64,000 nucleotides of DNA, taken from NCBI RefSeq assembly GCF_051014685.1, contig NC_135055.1, forward strand, positions 22,093,501 to 22,157,500. The letters are read 5' to 3'. The notes under the pieces were generated by a model, which worked only from the letters and a program-made list of their open reading frames with translations, searched no databases and had not been told where the DNA came from. Positions 45,401-57,400 of the stretch are shown piece after piece; position 1 is the first letter of the stretch, and the number at the start of each line of letters is the position of its first letter. Made by a program: the position numbers and the translations under genes. This DNA comes from Ptiloglossa arizonensis (taxonomy: Eukaryota; Arthropoda; Insecta; Hymenoptera; Colletidae).

Positions 45401-48400
45401 ATCGAGTCGAGTCGCGTTCGCAAGAATGCGCGATAGAATCACGGAAATGGAGTAACGACGGCCAAGATACAGTAACGAGAATCGGAGCACCGACGAGGGG
45501 TACCTCGAGCAGGGGGCCCCACGCGCCACAGACCGCCCCGTCAGTCACGAAACCGTCTTTCTCGTTGCGGTACAGAACCCGTGGGAAGCGTGCGACCAAA
45601 GTTTCCTTCGATGGACAACATAAACGGACTTGCGACGGGATCGAACGACAGTTTGCCGCTTCTGTGCCCCGCGCAAGGATACCCGGTGCCGGTCAGTAGG
45701 TACGATATCTCCGATCATCGATAAGCGGAACGAGCTTTCGCACGAACATCCTAAAACCGAGTAGGCAACCGAGCTGCGAATCCGGAAGAGAGTTTTCCAC
45801 AAGCACGAACGTATCGTTTTAATTTTCTTCGGAGATCGTTCCACCCGTGGGGACGATCGTTAACGAAATTGGAAGGAAACGGGACGGCCTCGTCCCCCTC
45901 AGGGGTTCCCTCGCTAGTAGAGTATCGCGCGAATCGTTTGCTCGTGTGTCCTTCAGAACCCGTGGGCAGTGTCCGTCCGAAGATTCCTTCGACGGACGAC
46001 ATACGTGGATTCAGGACGTCGGTCGGCGGATCTCAGGCTTTGCTGTGCCCCGCACAGGGGTTCCCCGTCCCCTCGAACAGGTAGAGAAAACACCATTCGA
46101 AGAGAGTAGATACGAGAACGCGAGAATTCGTTGTGCGCGTATCGGGTACCGAAGTTTCCCCGTTTGATTCCATAATCAGAGCCGGTGGGCAGCGTCAGGC
46201 CGAAATTCCCGACCATCGACGACTCCAGGAGTTTCCGTACGGTCCAGGACGGCTCGGTGACCCTCCTCTGCCCCGCTCAGGGGTTCCCTGTCTTGGTGTT
46301 CAAGTAAGTTCCAACGAGCCGGATCGCGGCTCGGTGCCCACGTTTCAATTGTTCTCTTCTTTTTCCGAAATCGTCGCGGACGTTCTTACGCAGAACCCGT
46401 GGGAAGCGTCAGGCCGAAATTCCCTTCCGTGAGCAACATAAACGGTCTGACGGTGATCGCGAACGGGACGCTGCCCCTTCTCTGTCCCGCGCAGGGATTT
46501 CCGGTGCCGAGTCATAGGTAATCGTCACGTGTTTGAATTTATTAGAGACCGCTAGGCGAGCTTTGACGCGGACACGATGAAAGTACACGCGTCTCACCTT
46601 CTCCTACGAGAGGTCCTGCTTACGATCAACCTTCGCGGTGTGCGAACATCTGGCGTTTACACCGTCTTTGTTAGCAATTTACACCTATTCGAGTCGAGAG
46701 AGAGGCATCGAGAGGATAAGTAGGATTTTTCTTTTGCCTTCGTATCGTAAAGAGATCCACCGAAGAGATCAGCGTCGAAAGTCAGCGACGATCCGTATTG
46801 TTTTTTCGCGGTGTCTCGGTCGGCGCAGGGGTCCCCGATCCCTCGTCCAATTGGTCGTCCAGTTTCGGCCCCGTGAACGCAATTTGATGAACGTCCAGAG
46901 CCGGTCGGCAGCGTGAGACCAAAGTTCCCGACCATCGACGACACCCATGGATTTCGTACGATGAAAGACGGCTCGGTGACGTTGATGTGCTCCGCCCAAG
47001 GGTTCCCTGTCCCCGTGCACAAGTAAGTTCGAGAATGTTCGCCGCCGCGGTAAACATTTTTCCTGTTCGAACGACGAATTCGCAGAGCCCGTGTCGAGCG
47101 CACGTCCCAAGCTCTCCGGTACGATCAACTTGATTGGACTCTCGACGAGGATGACCGGAAGCTTGCCGCTTTTCTGCCCTGCGCAAGGATTCCCCGTACC
47201 GTCTTATAGGTAGGGAGCTTGCGAGTCCGAGGTCACCGGTTCCCCTTTGCCTCGTCGAGACGAAAGATCGCGGGTCGACGCGAGTGGTCCCCGATCGTAA
47301 CATTGGACATTTTTACGGTTAAACGTCGAGTGTTCGTCGTCGACAACGTGGTTACGACACGATCGTTCTCGTTGTCGATACCGTCGATCGTTCGATCGTT
47401 CGCGATCTCCCAGTGGGGGCTCCCTGTCCCCGATCCTCCGTACACGGAGCGCTGACGCGTCACGCCTCTCCTTACGCGTGCGTTTCTTCCTCCTGGGATT
47501 TGTCGCAGAACCTGTTGGGAGCGTGCGTCCCAAGTTTCCAACGATGGATAATTCTCGCGGATTCGTCTCGAGCCTGGGAGAGACTCTGCCGTTGCTGTGC
47601 CCCGCTCAAGGATTCCCGGTTCCTTCGCATAGGTGGGATTTCACGTATCGGGAACGTTCGTGACCGAAAAGGTTTCGAGTAGTTTCGAGGGCGGTGATTG
47701 ATTCCTTCGGGACGAGATTCGATCACCCTGTCCCGGCGTTCGGCGCGATTCGACAGCGAAAGAGATCGTTGCGATGATCGCGTTCGAATTCTCTTTGTCG
47801 TAGAGCCGGTGGCCACCACTAAACCGAAATTCCCGATGACGGATACTTCGCGTACGTACACGGTTCACTGCGATCTGCCGCTGACGCTGATGTGTCCGGC
47901 CCAGGCCTTCCCCGTTCCAGCTTTCAGGTACAGAGAATCGTCGAGAACAGAGTACGATCGAATCGCGTTCGCGAGTCGATGCTCCGCTCGGTATCGAAGA
48001 AGCCGGACAGGTGGAAAGAGAACGCGACGCCGATCGGTGAACGCGTTTTCTCGTTACCTGTTTCTTGCTGTCTCTCCCGTAGAACCAGTCGCAAGCACTC
48101 GGCCGAAATTCCCGTCGTTGGCCGACTCGCAGACGTTCAAAGTGACGCTCGGTGGTGCGATGACGTTGCTGTGTCCTGCCCAAGGGTTTCCCGTTCCGTC
48201 CCACAGGTAACGCTTAGACTTGGCCCTCCCGCGCGCCCTCGAATCATCCAAATTTTTCGTCAGAGCCAGCATCCAGCACTCGACCGCAATTGTCCGGACC
48301 GAGCGATCTTCAGAGGTTCAGCGCGTCCTCGTTAAAGAGCGTCACCCTCCACTGCCCCGCTCAAGGATTTCCGGTTCCTTTTTATAGGTAGGCAGTCGAA

Positions 48401-51400
48401 CGCGATACTCGCGACGAGAGCCGTTCGTTTCGTCGATTCGTCTCGATTCAAACGCGAGATAGACCGAGAATGGACACGGTCCCCTTAAAGAAGGGTTGGG
48501 TAGATACACGCGTCGGGTCGATAGGATTCGATCGAAAGAACGATAGCGCTCGTCGTCGGTGAACCCACGGAGAAACGACTCGAGCGACGAATCTCCAACG
48601 AAGAAGTCTCTTTCGAAACGAAAAGGAGCAGACGAAGCTTTCGATTTCGCGTGGCTCGTTATCGCGAGCAAAGGTTTCTTAATTCAACGCGGTGAAAAAA
48701 ACGCAGAACCGCGTCCCTTTATGGGAAAGGGGAGTCCCTATTCCAGCATATTCAGCGATCCCCTCTCGCTTCCTCTTTACGCACGACCTTCGAGCCGTCT
48801 CTCGCGTTCTGTTTTTAGAACCCGCCTCGAGCACCAAGCCACAGTTTCCATCTGTGAACGACGTCGGATTACGCGTAACGAAAGGCACAGGGTTCTCGTT
48901 GCTTTGTCCCGCTCAGGCGTTTCCAGTCGCCACGTTTAGGTAGGTCGAAATATAACGTCGACCGCGGTTGCTCCGCGTCAGGGAGAAAAATAGTCGAGCG
49001 TTCACTCGGTGTTCTCTCCTACCGCGGAGAGCTTCGCCCTGTCCCAGTATATTAGGCACGTCGACGGAAAGGAATCCGTGGACCCTGCGCGCGTCTCGGC
49101 TTCTTGGAAATGAAAACGAACGCGGCGGCTGCGGCGGAGGCGACGGTCGTCGTTTCCTCGGGTCGCTTTGCTCGCTTCCGAGATCGTTCTTTTCTTTTCC
49201 TTTTTTTTTTTTTTGTTTTTTTTTCCTTCGAGTCGCTTTCGTTTCTAGAGCCCGTCGGCTTCGCGAAGCCAAAGTTCTCCACGATCGACAAGAGCCGAAC
49301 GTTCGAAGTCCCGGAAGCTCGGGGTGTCCCGATTCAGTGTCCCGCTCAGGCGTATCCTGTCCCAGTCTTCAAGTAAGTTGGTCGAGTTGGCCGCACAGGG
49401 ACCGTTTTGCATCCCCCGGCGATCTCCTTTGCCCGAGGATAAGTTCTCTTTCCGTGTGTGTGACGCAGAACCGTTGTCGAGCTCGAAACCCAAGCTAACC
49501 GCTCTGGACGTAAAATCGACCAATCCCAGCACGATGCTCGGTTCGATTTCCACTCTACTGTGTCCCGTTCAAGGATTCCCCGTGCCGGCGTTCAGGTAAA
49601 TCGGTTCGTTCGGGAGCAGGATACTCTCTCCGGGTAGGTAAGGTCTAGCTCCACCGGGCAGTCCTTTGTTCGTCAGCGCGAGCGTTGCTTCGGTCGTTCG
49701 TGGACAGCTGTTGTCGGGCTCGGTCTTTCCCGTGAATCGGTTTCCGATCGTTTTCGGGTTCCTGTCCCAGGTACTCGGAGCGGACAATAATACGCGCGCG
49801 CGCGCGCGCGGTTGTCTTCTTTCCACCAGAACCAGTGGCCAGCGTCAAGCCGAAATTCCCCACGATAGAAAACTCGCGCACCCTTACAACGTTCACGATG
49901 CAACGCGACCGATCTTTGACTCTGTCCTGTCCGGCGCAAGCGTTTCCAGTTCCAGCCTTCAGGTACGCGAAAACGTAGACCGAGAAGAGGAGATGCGCGT
50001 CGTCGGGCGTTCTTCCGTTCGTTCGGACGGGGGTTACCCGAGTCCCAGCGGCCAGCGAGTCTCGAGGAATCGTTGGCTGAAAAGGATGAATTTTGCTCGT
50101 CAGAACCGGTGTCCAGCGCGAAGCCAAAGTTCACGAACGCGGACATTAAAGTGGTGAGACCGACGCCGAGGTCCAGCGCGGTGTCGATGACTTGCCCCGC
50201 TCAAGGGTTCCCTGTCCCCGTGACGCGGTCAGTAACAGATTATCCCGGCTTAATCGATTCTCCTGTTGTTCCTCAGAGCCTACCTCTAGCGTAAAGCCAA
50301 AACTACCGACCAATCGTAAAGTCGAGTTCGTGGACACGAGGTCCGACGACGCAGTGAGTTTGACGTGTCCGGTGCAAGGTTACCCTGTTCCACTTTCGAG
50401 GTGAGACGATATTTGATCGCGAGCGAGCGAGCGAGCGAACGTAGAATCGATACAATTTCCCAATCCTGGTCGGCGTGTCGGTTTCGAACGACTCGCGCTC
50501 GGCTTTCCTAGCCACCTGTCCATTAATTCTAATTTCTCTCTCGCTTCGTCTCCGTCGCCGTTCGCCAGCGTCGGACCGAACGAAACGTGATTCCCGGCAG
50601 CGCAATATTTTTCCCAGAACCTGTTGGATTCAAGTCGCCCATTTTCTCCACCGACAACAGCCTTAGTAAATACGCGAGGCGCCGAGGTACGAGCGTGGTG
50701 CTCGCGTGCAACGCTCAGGGATTCCCCGTGCCAACCACCAGGTAACCTTTCGCGTGTCTCGCGTAAATATCCAGTCCGGGGATATCCTCGAAGCGTTTAC
50801 GTTTCGCGTTGATATCGTTGTACGGTCGGTTGGTAGTTCTCCGGGGCGCACGAAACGTCGGTATCCGCGGATTCTTTTCGTTCGCGATCGTGCCGCTATT
50901 GAACCATCCGGTTACGTTGTGTTTCGTAGAGCCGGTCGGATTCAAGTCACCGATATTGTCCAGCGACCTTAGCCTAAGCGGGTACTCGAGACGAATGGGC
51001 ACGAGCGTGGTGCTAGCGTGCAACGCTCAGGGATTCCCCGTGCCAACGACCAGGTAAATCCGAGCATCGAGCGTCCCGAAAGAGCGACGATCGAACGCGG
51101 TGTACGATCGATTTCAGAGCCGGTCGGAGCAAGGTCGCCCCGATTAACGTCGGACGACCTGAGCCGCACGATCGGGCGATCCGAGGGTCAGCCAATCTCC
51201 ATTTTTTGCGCCGCGCAGGGAAGCCCTGTGCCCACCACTAGGTAAAGGATTCACCGTGTCCATCGGGTTATCGGTTAAATTTCCGCGACAAAATAAACAA
51301 CCTCGATTCCCGATGGAATTGGTTAACGCGGTCCATCGTCGTCGTCGTCGTTGTCGTTTCGGTTGGAGACTACTCCTGTTCCCGTGTCACGGACCGATAC

Positions 51401-54400
51401 GGAAAGTTGCATCGCGGAATAATCGGGCGTGAAATGTTGTTTAGAGCCGGTCGGGAGCAAGGCGCCAGCTTTTGCCGGGGACCAGAAACTATCTCTGTTG
51501 GTACGAAGAGTAAACACGGACGTTAGTTTGCCGTGCAATGCCCAGGGCCATCCCACTCCTGTGTATAGGTACGAAACTGGGTGACTCGAACGTTTGCGGG
51601 TGTTTTCGGCCGAGAGCAAAAGGAATAAGGGCACGGTACAACGGAATATCGGAACGTTGCGGATACGGTGTCGATGAAAAAGTTCGCGGGGTGTACCCTG
51701 TCCGAGGGAACTCGGGAACGACGTCGATAAATTTTAACGGCATTCCGCGTCACTTCGTTATTCCCCTGCTTAGAGCCTGTGGGGATCAAAGCGCCCGCTT
51801 TTCTGGGAGACGTTAAGTCGTTCTTCTTCCTCCGTAAAGAGGGGTCGGAAGCGAGCATGCCGTGCAATGCCCAGGGGCATCCTGTTCCCGTAACCAGGTA
51901 CTAAATTATCCATTGAAAGCCATCGACTACCGTCGCGACCCAGATCGTCGTCGCGGGCGTCGCTCGGGCGTTCTCCGATGGACCGCGAGACCGAGCGATT
52001 TTTCCTCCCGTTCGTTCTTTTTTTTCTTTCCCCCTCTTTCTTTTCTCTTTTCGCTTCGAGGAGGATCACCGGTCGCCGAGCAACGATTCCCATAAGCCCG
52101 TTAAGTGGCAACGGGTCAGGTGGGAATCTTGCTTCCTCGCGAGTATCGTGTTCGGTAATTCGATACAGTTAGTCCCGGTAGAACGGCCTCGAGGACGGTC
52201 TTCATAGCCCTGGTTCGTTAATCCTGTGACAGAGCCGGTCGCCACGAAGAAGCCAAAGTTCTCGAGTGACGCGAAGCTGTCTTGGTACGATCGCGGTACC
52301 GGCCAAGATCTCACCCTGTTCTGTCCCGCGCAGGGGTTCCCAGTTCCAACCTATAGGTACGCGCCAATTGTATTCTAATCGTAGGGTGTTAGTCAAAGAG
52401 CATCCGGCTCGCAGCATGGCCCTGTTATCTTTGTGTGATTCGTTAGAACCGGTCGGCAGCAAAGCGCCAACCTTGACGGGCAATTTAAAGGGTGGCTGGA
52501 TGGAGAACAAAGCGGCCTCCAGTGTCGTGCTCTCCTGTCCCGCGCAAGGGTACCCCGTGCCTTCGTTTAGGTAACTGTTTTCTCCCCCCTTCGAATTCTG
52601 CCTGCTTCTCTTCGTTCGCGAAGTAGTTAACCCTCGGCGGTCCGTCGCCCCAGGATTCTTCTCGTTCCACGGAAGCCGGTAACATCGACGCGAACGGTGG
52701 CGAATTATTTCTTAATTCGTCCACCCTTCTTGTTTCCGTCTACGGATCGTAGCGCGCGTTTCTTTATCGCGGAAGACACGGATTTCGTTCGTAACGAAGG
52801 AACATCGATTACAGGTGTTGATAATTTACGAAAAATAATTTCTATTAGACCGCCAAGGGTTAACCTCGATACGACTCTTACGGGCCGTACGGTCGTTCGA
52901 ACGCGAGAATCGTCGCGGCATTGTTCTCCAATCGCCGCGAACCGAGCGTCACTTATCGGTCCAATTTGTTTCCATTACGTTGCCTTGGCCTTCTTTTTTC
53001 ATTGTCCCCGCGTCCCGTACGCCGTACGTTGCCGGGTGTTCCCGCTTCCGACGTCGAAAGTAGAACAATTAATTTCGCCCCGTTCGTCGCGTGTGTATGC
53101 ATTGTTAGAACCGGTTGGCAGCAAAGCACCGGCGTTCACGGGAGACGTAAAGGGCGTATGGCTGGAAAAGGCAGCGGGGACCAGCAGCGTGTTGCCGTGT
53201 CCGGCGCAAGGATACCCCGTCCCCTCGTTTAGGTAAAGAGCGAGCCATCGGTGATAATTAAAAAGACGCGAGGCGAGAGGAGACGAGGCGAGAGGTGGCG
53301 AGACGATGGTCGTCGATCGATCGGGAGCAGCCATCGACCGCAATAGAGAAAGCGCTCCGGGTCTCCTGGATTCCGTTTCTCCTCGGTCACTTTCCCCGAT
53401 GCTTCTCTCCTCGTCGCTTCTTTCCTCCCTTGGCGAGATCGAGGGGTCCCCTGTTCCGCCGGAGCGATTGCATAACCGTACGATAAGAACCGCGCAGCCT
53501 CGAGAGTGGCGTTATCTCGTTGACAGCTTTTGTTTTGCGTATGATCAGAACCAGTCGGGAGCAAAGCGCCAGCGTTGACGGGGATCGTGAAAGGGATTAT
53601 ATTGGAGGCCAAATCGATGTCCAGTGTCGTGATATTTTGTCCAGCGCAGGGCTATCCCGTGCCCTCGTTTAGGTAAACGTGTACGATACGTAGAGGAAGG
53701 AGCGGGCCTCTCCGGCGAACCTCGCGACTAAAAACGGTGTATAGTATCCGTGGTTGCGTTCCCGTATTATCTCACGGTCGAAGGTATCTACGAAGCGTCT
53801 CGACGCTTTATCGTCGGGCGACGTTACGGCCGTTGAATATTGGACGTTGACTCGGTCAACGACACCGCCTCTATCGACTCATCCGACGATAAAGCGCGAA
53901 CGATGTGTTTTTTAACCGAACCTCGCACACGAATCTTTATCGCATGGCGACGCGAACATCGGCAGAACCGATCGGGACCAAGGCTCCGGCGTTCACCAAC
54001 GAGTTGAGAGGCGGTTGGCTGAAGAAGAGATCGAATTCCAGCGGCGTCCTCTCGTGCCCTGCTCAGGGACACCCTGTGCCCTCCTTTAGGTAAACGTTCG
54101 TACCGTATTCGCGTTTCCTGATAGGTTTCGTAACCGTTGTTTCGAATAGAACCGGTCGGGGGCAAAGCGCCGGCGTTGACGGGCGACTTGAAGGGCGGAT
54201 GGAAAGAGAGGAGTCGCGAGTCGACGGTCGTCCTGTTCTGCCCGGCTCAGGGTTATCCCGTGCCCAGTTTTAGGTAACAGCTTTCATTGGGATTCGAAAT
54301 ACGTGACTCTGTGCGCTCTTTGTGACCGTTAGAGCCGATCGGTAGCAAAGGCCCGGCGCTGACCGGGGAAATGAAACGCGGTTGGAAGGAAAAGAGCGCT

Positions 54401-57400
54401 CTCGCCAGCGTGGTGATGACGTGCCCGGCTCAGGGATATCCTGTACCCAACTATAGGTAAAAGCTTCGAGCTCGTTGCCCGACCAACGACTCTCGTTTCT
54501 TTGCTCGATAGAACCGGTCGGTAGCAAAGCGCCCTCGATTCTCGGCGAGAAGGGAAGCTTGATGGAGAGGCGCAACGGCACGCACATCGTGATACCCTGC
54601 CAAGGGCAGGGTTACCCTGTTCCAACGTTCAGGTAAATCGGCGAACGGTCAGTTGGTTGGTCGTTCTCCTCCCGCGAATATCGTTTTCCTTCGATCGAAG
54701 GTGGATAGTTAGGCGCGGCGGAGACGTTTCCTCGGTTTTTCGTTCACGTTTGTTTGTTTCTTTTTTCTGGCGAAGAACCGGTAGGAAGTAAGGCGCCCTC
54801 CGTTTCTGGCGACGCAAAACGATGGCAGAAGACCAAAACCTCGATGGGATTCGCGGTGCAGTGCCAAGCGCAGGGTCACCCGGTACCGGCGTTCAGGTAC
54901 TCGCGACGACGACCGTTTCTCCGTTATCGATCGTCTTTAATCCCGTTTACCGCATCGAGCGAGCGAGCGAACCGACGCGATTTCGGAGGAGCTCCGTTCC
55001 CCGACGCCTCGCGTCGGGGTAGCTCCTCCGAGCGAAACTCTGCGTAATTGTTACCTCGCCAGAACCATTGGGAGCGAAGGGGCCGATGTTCTCGAGCGAC
55101 GACCGCGTCAACTCGTTCGTGCGTGCCGCGGGACGCCCGTCGACGCTACTCTGTCCCGCACAGGGGTTCCCAGTTCCGTCGTTCAGGTAAATCATCAGAT
55201 CGGTTTCGTACGGAACTCATTTTCTCTCGGGGTGTTTGTTGGACGTAGAACCGGTTGGATCCAAGGCGCCCGCCTTTCAGAGCGACGCGAAAAGCGTCAC
55301 CTACGTCAGAGCCGCGAAAACCTCGCTCGCGATTACGTGCGCCGCTCAGGCCTCGCCACCCCCGACTCACAGGTAACACGATGTTTCTTCGCGAGACGCA
55401 GCGGCGGTGGCGCGATCTGCTCGCAGGGCAAGTACTCGCGTGTCGGTAGGAAAAGTATTTATTCGACCGTATGCACTCGGACGCGAGTCTTGCGTCTATC
55501 GACTTTCGAGAAATCAATTCTTATTCCACGTTCGGTCTTCGATCACCGAGTCGAACGCTCCCGAGTGCAAACGGTCAACTCGTTTACCTTGTGAATGTCA
55601 GAGCCCGCGGGTCGAGTGTCCCCGAAGTTTCCAAAGTCTGCGAAAAGCGACTCCTTCGAGCTGCCGAACGAAGCCGAGACGAGCTTGCTCTGCGACGCCC
55701 AGGCCTTCCCTGCTCCTGCGTTTAGGTCAGTCAAACTTCCATCCATCGATTACCGTAGAACCTGCGAACGGTCCCTAGAATCGCCATCCTCCATTCGCAG
55801 CTAACTCGCTCCTCGATCTCTCGCGTTGATCGCGATTCTTCCAAGAAGAAGAATCGCGATTCACGCGGACGTCGTTAACTTGTATCTTGCGAATGTTAGA
55901 GCCCGCAGGTCACGTGTCCCCGAAGTTCCCGAAGGTCGCGAAAAGCAATTCGTTCGAGGTGCCGTACGAAGTCGAGACGAGCTTGCTCTGCGATGCCCAG
56001 GCGTTCCCTGCTCCCGCGTTTAGGTCAGTCAAAGTTCCATCCATGCTCGTCGATTGCTTCTTCTTCGTCGAAGAATCGCGATTCACGCGGACGTCGTTAA
56101 CTTGTATCTTGCGAATGTTAGAGCCCGCAGGTCACGTGTCCCCGAAGTTCCCGAAGGTCGCGAAAATCAATTCGTTCGAGGTGCCGCACGAAGTCGGGAC
56201 GAGTTTGCTCTGCGACGCCCAGGCCTTCCCCGCTCCCGCGTTTAGGTCAGTCAAAGTTCATTCGTGGCCGTCGATTCGCAGATTACCCGTACGGTCTGTA
56301 AACGGTGGCCAGAGTGGCCACCTGCGATCCACAGGTAACTCTTCCCTGGTGTTCGCGGCGGTGGCGCGATCCACGCGCAGGGCAAGTACGCGCGAATCGG
56401 GGAAATATTGTCGTTTAACCCCGAGGGGGCGAGTGGGACGGATGCAGGGTCGTTTCGATCCACGAAGAAAAAGTGTATAAAATTGAAAACTGACCGGATC
56501 GCTTTGCCTCTGCATCCGTCGCGCGTGGTTTAATTCTCGTGCTTTGTGAACGTCAGAGCCCGCGGGTCGGGTGTCCCCGAAGTTCCCGAAGTCGGCGAAA
56601 ATCGACTCCTTCGAGATGGCGAACGAAGCGGAGATGAGCTTGCTCTGCGACGCCCAGGCGTTCCCTGCTCCCGCGTTTAGGTCAGTGAACGTTCATCGAT
56701 GCCCGTCGATACGCGGATTACCATTAATCGGGAGATTACCGTAGAGCCTGTGAACGGTGCCAAGCCTAGAGTCGCGTCCACCGCCAAGTACGACGTTCTC
56801 GGCAGCTACGTCGGGACTCCCGTAACGATGCTCTGCCCCGCGCAGGGCCACCCTCTTCCAGCTTTTAGGTATTTATCGTACGGTGATTCGCGCAGATTCC
56901 GCGCACACTCGAGCCTCTCTCGTTTCTCTATCCAGAGCCGGTGAGCGGCGCGGCGCCGAAAGTGCCACCCACGGCTAAAATAACAGTCCTCTCGCTAGCG
57001 GAACGGGAACCCATGGCCTTGCTGTGTCAAGCTCAAGCGCATCCATTGCCGATCTTCAGGTACGCTTGGACGGGCAACGGGAAACGGTCTTCCGACGCGT
57101 CCCGCGACATCGTCCGGCTTACGAGTTCGAGGTCGATGGACCGTGCACACGGAACGGTGTCTCGGTTGCTCGCTCGCGTCGAACGTCTCGTTCCGTCGCG
57201 TCGAGCGTATCGACCGGTAACGCGAATCTTTCCTCGTTTTTGCTTTCTAGAGCCGGTCGGTGGTAGTCCTCCTCGGTTGCCGCCTCGATCGAAACTCGAC
57301 GGATTGACCAATGTCCAGGGCCAAGCTTCGACGTTGCTCTGCGAGGCTCAGGCCAGTCCTCCGCCTCTGTACAGGTGAGCAACGTACGAGAGCGTCGCGA

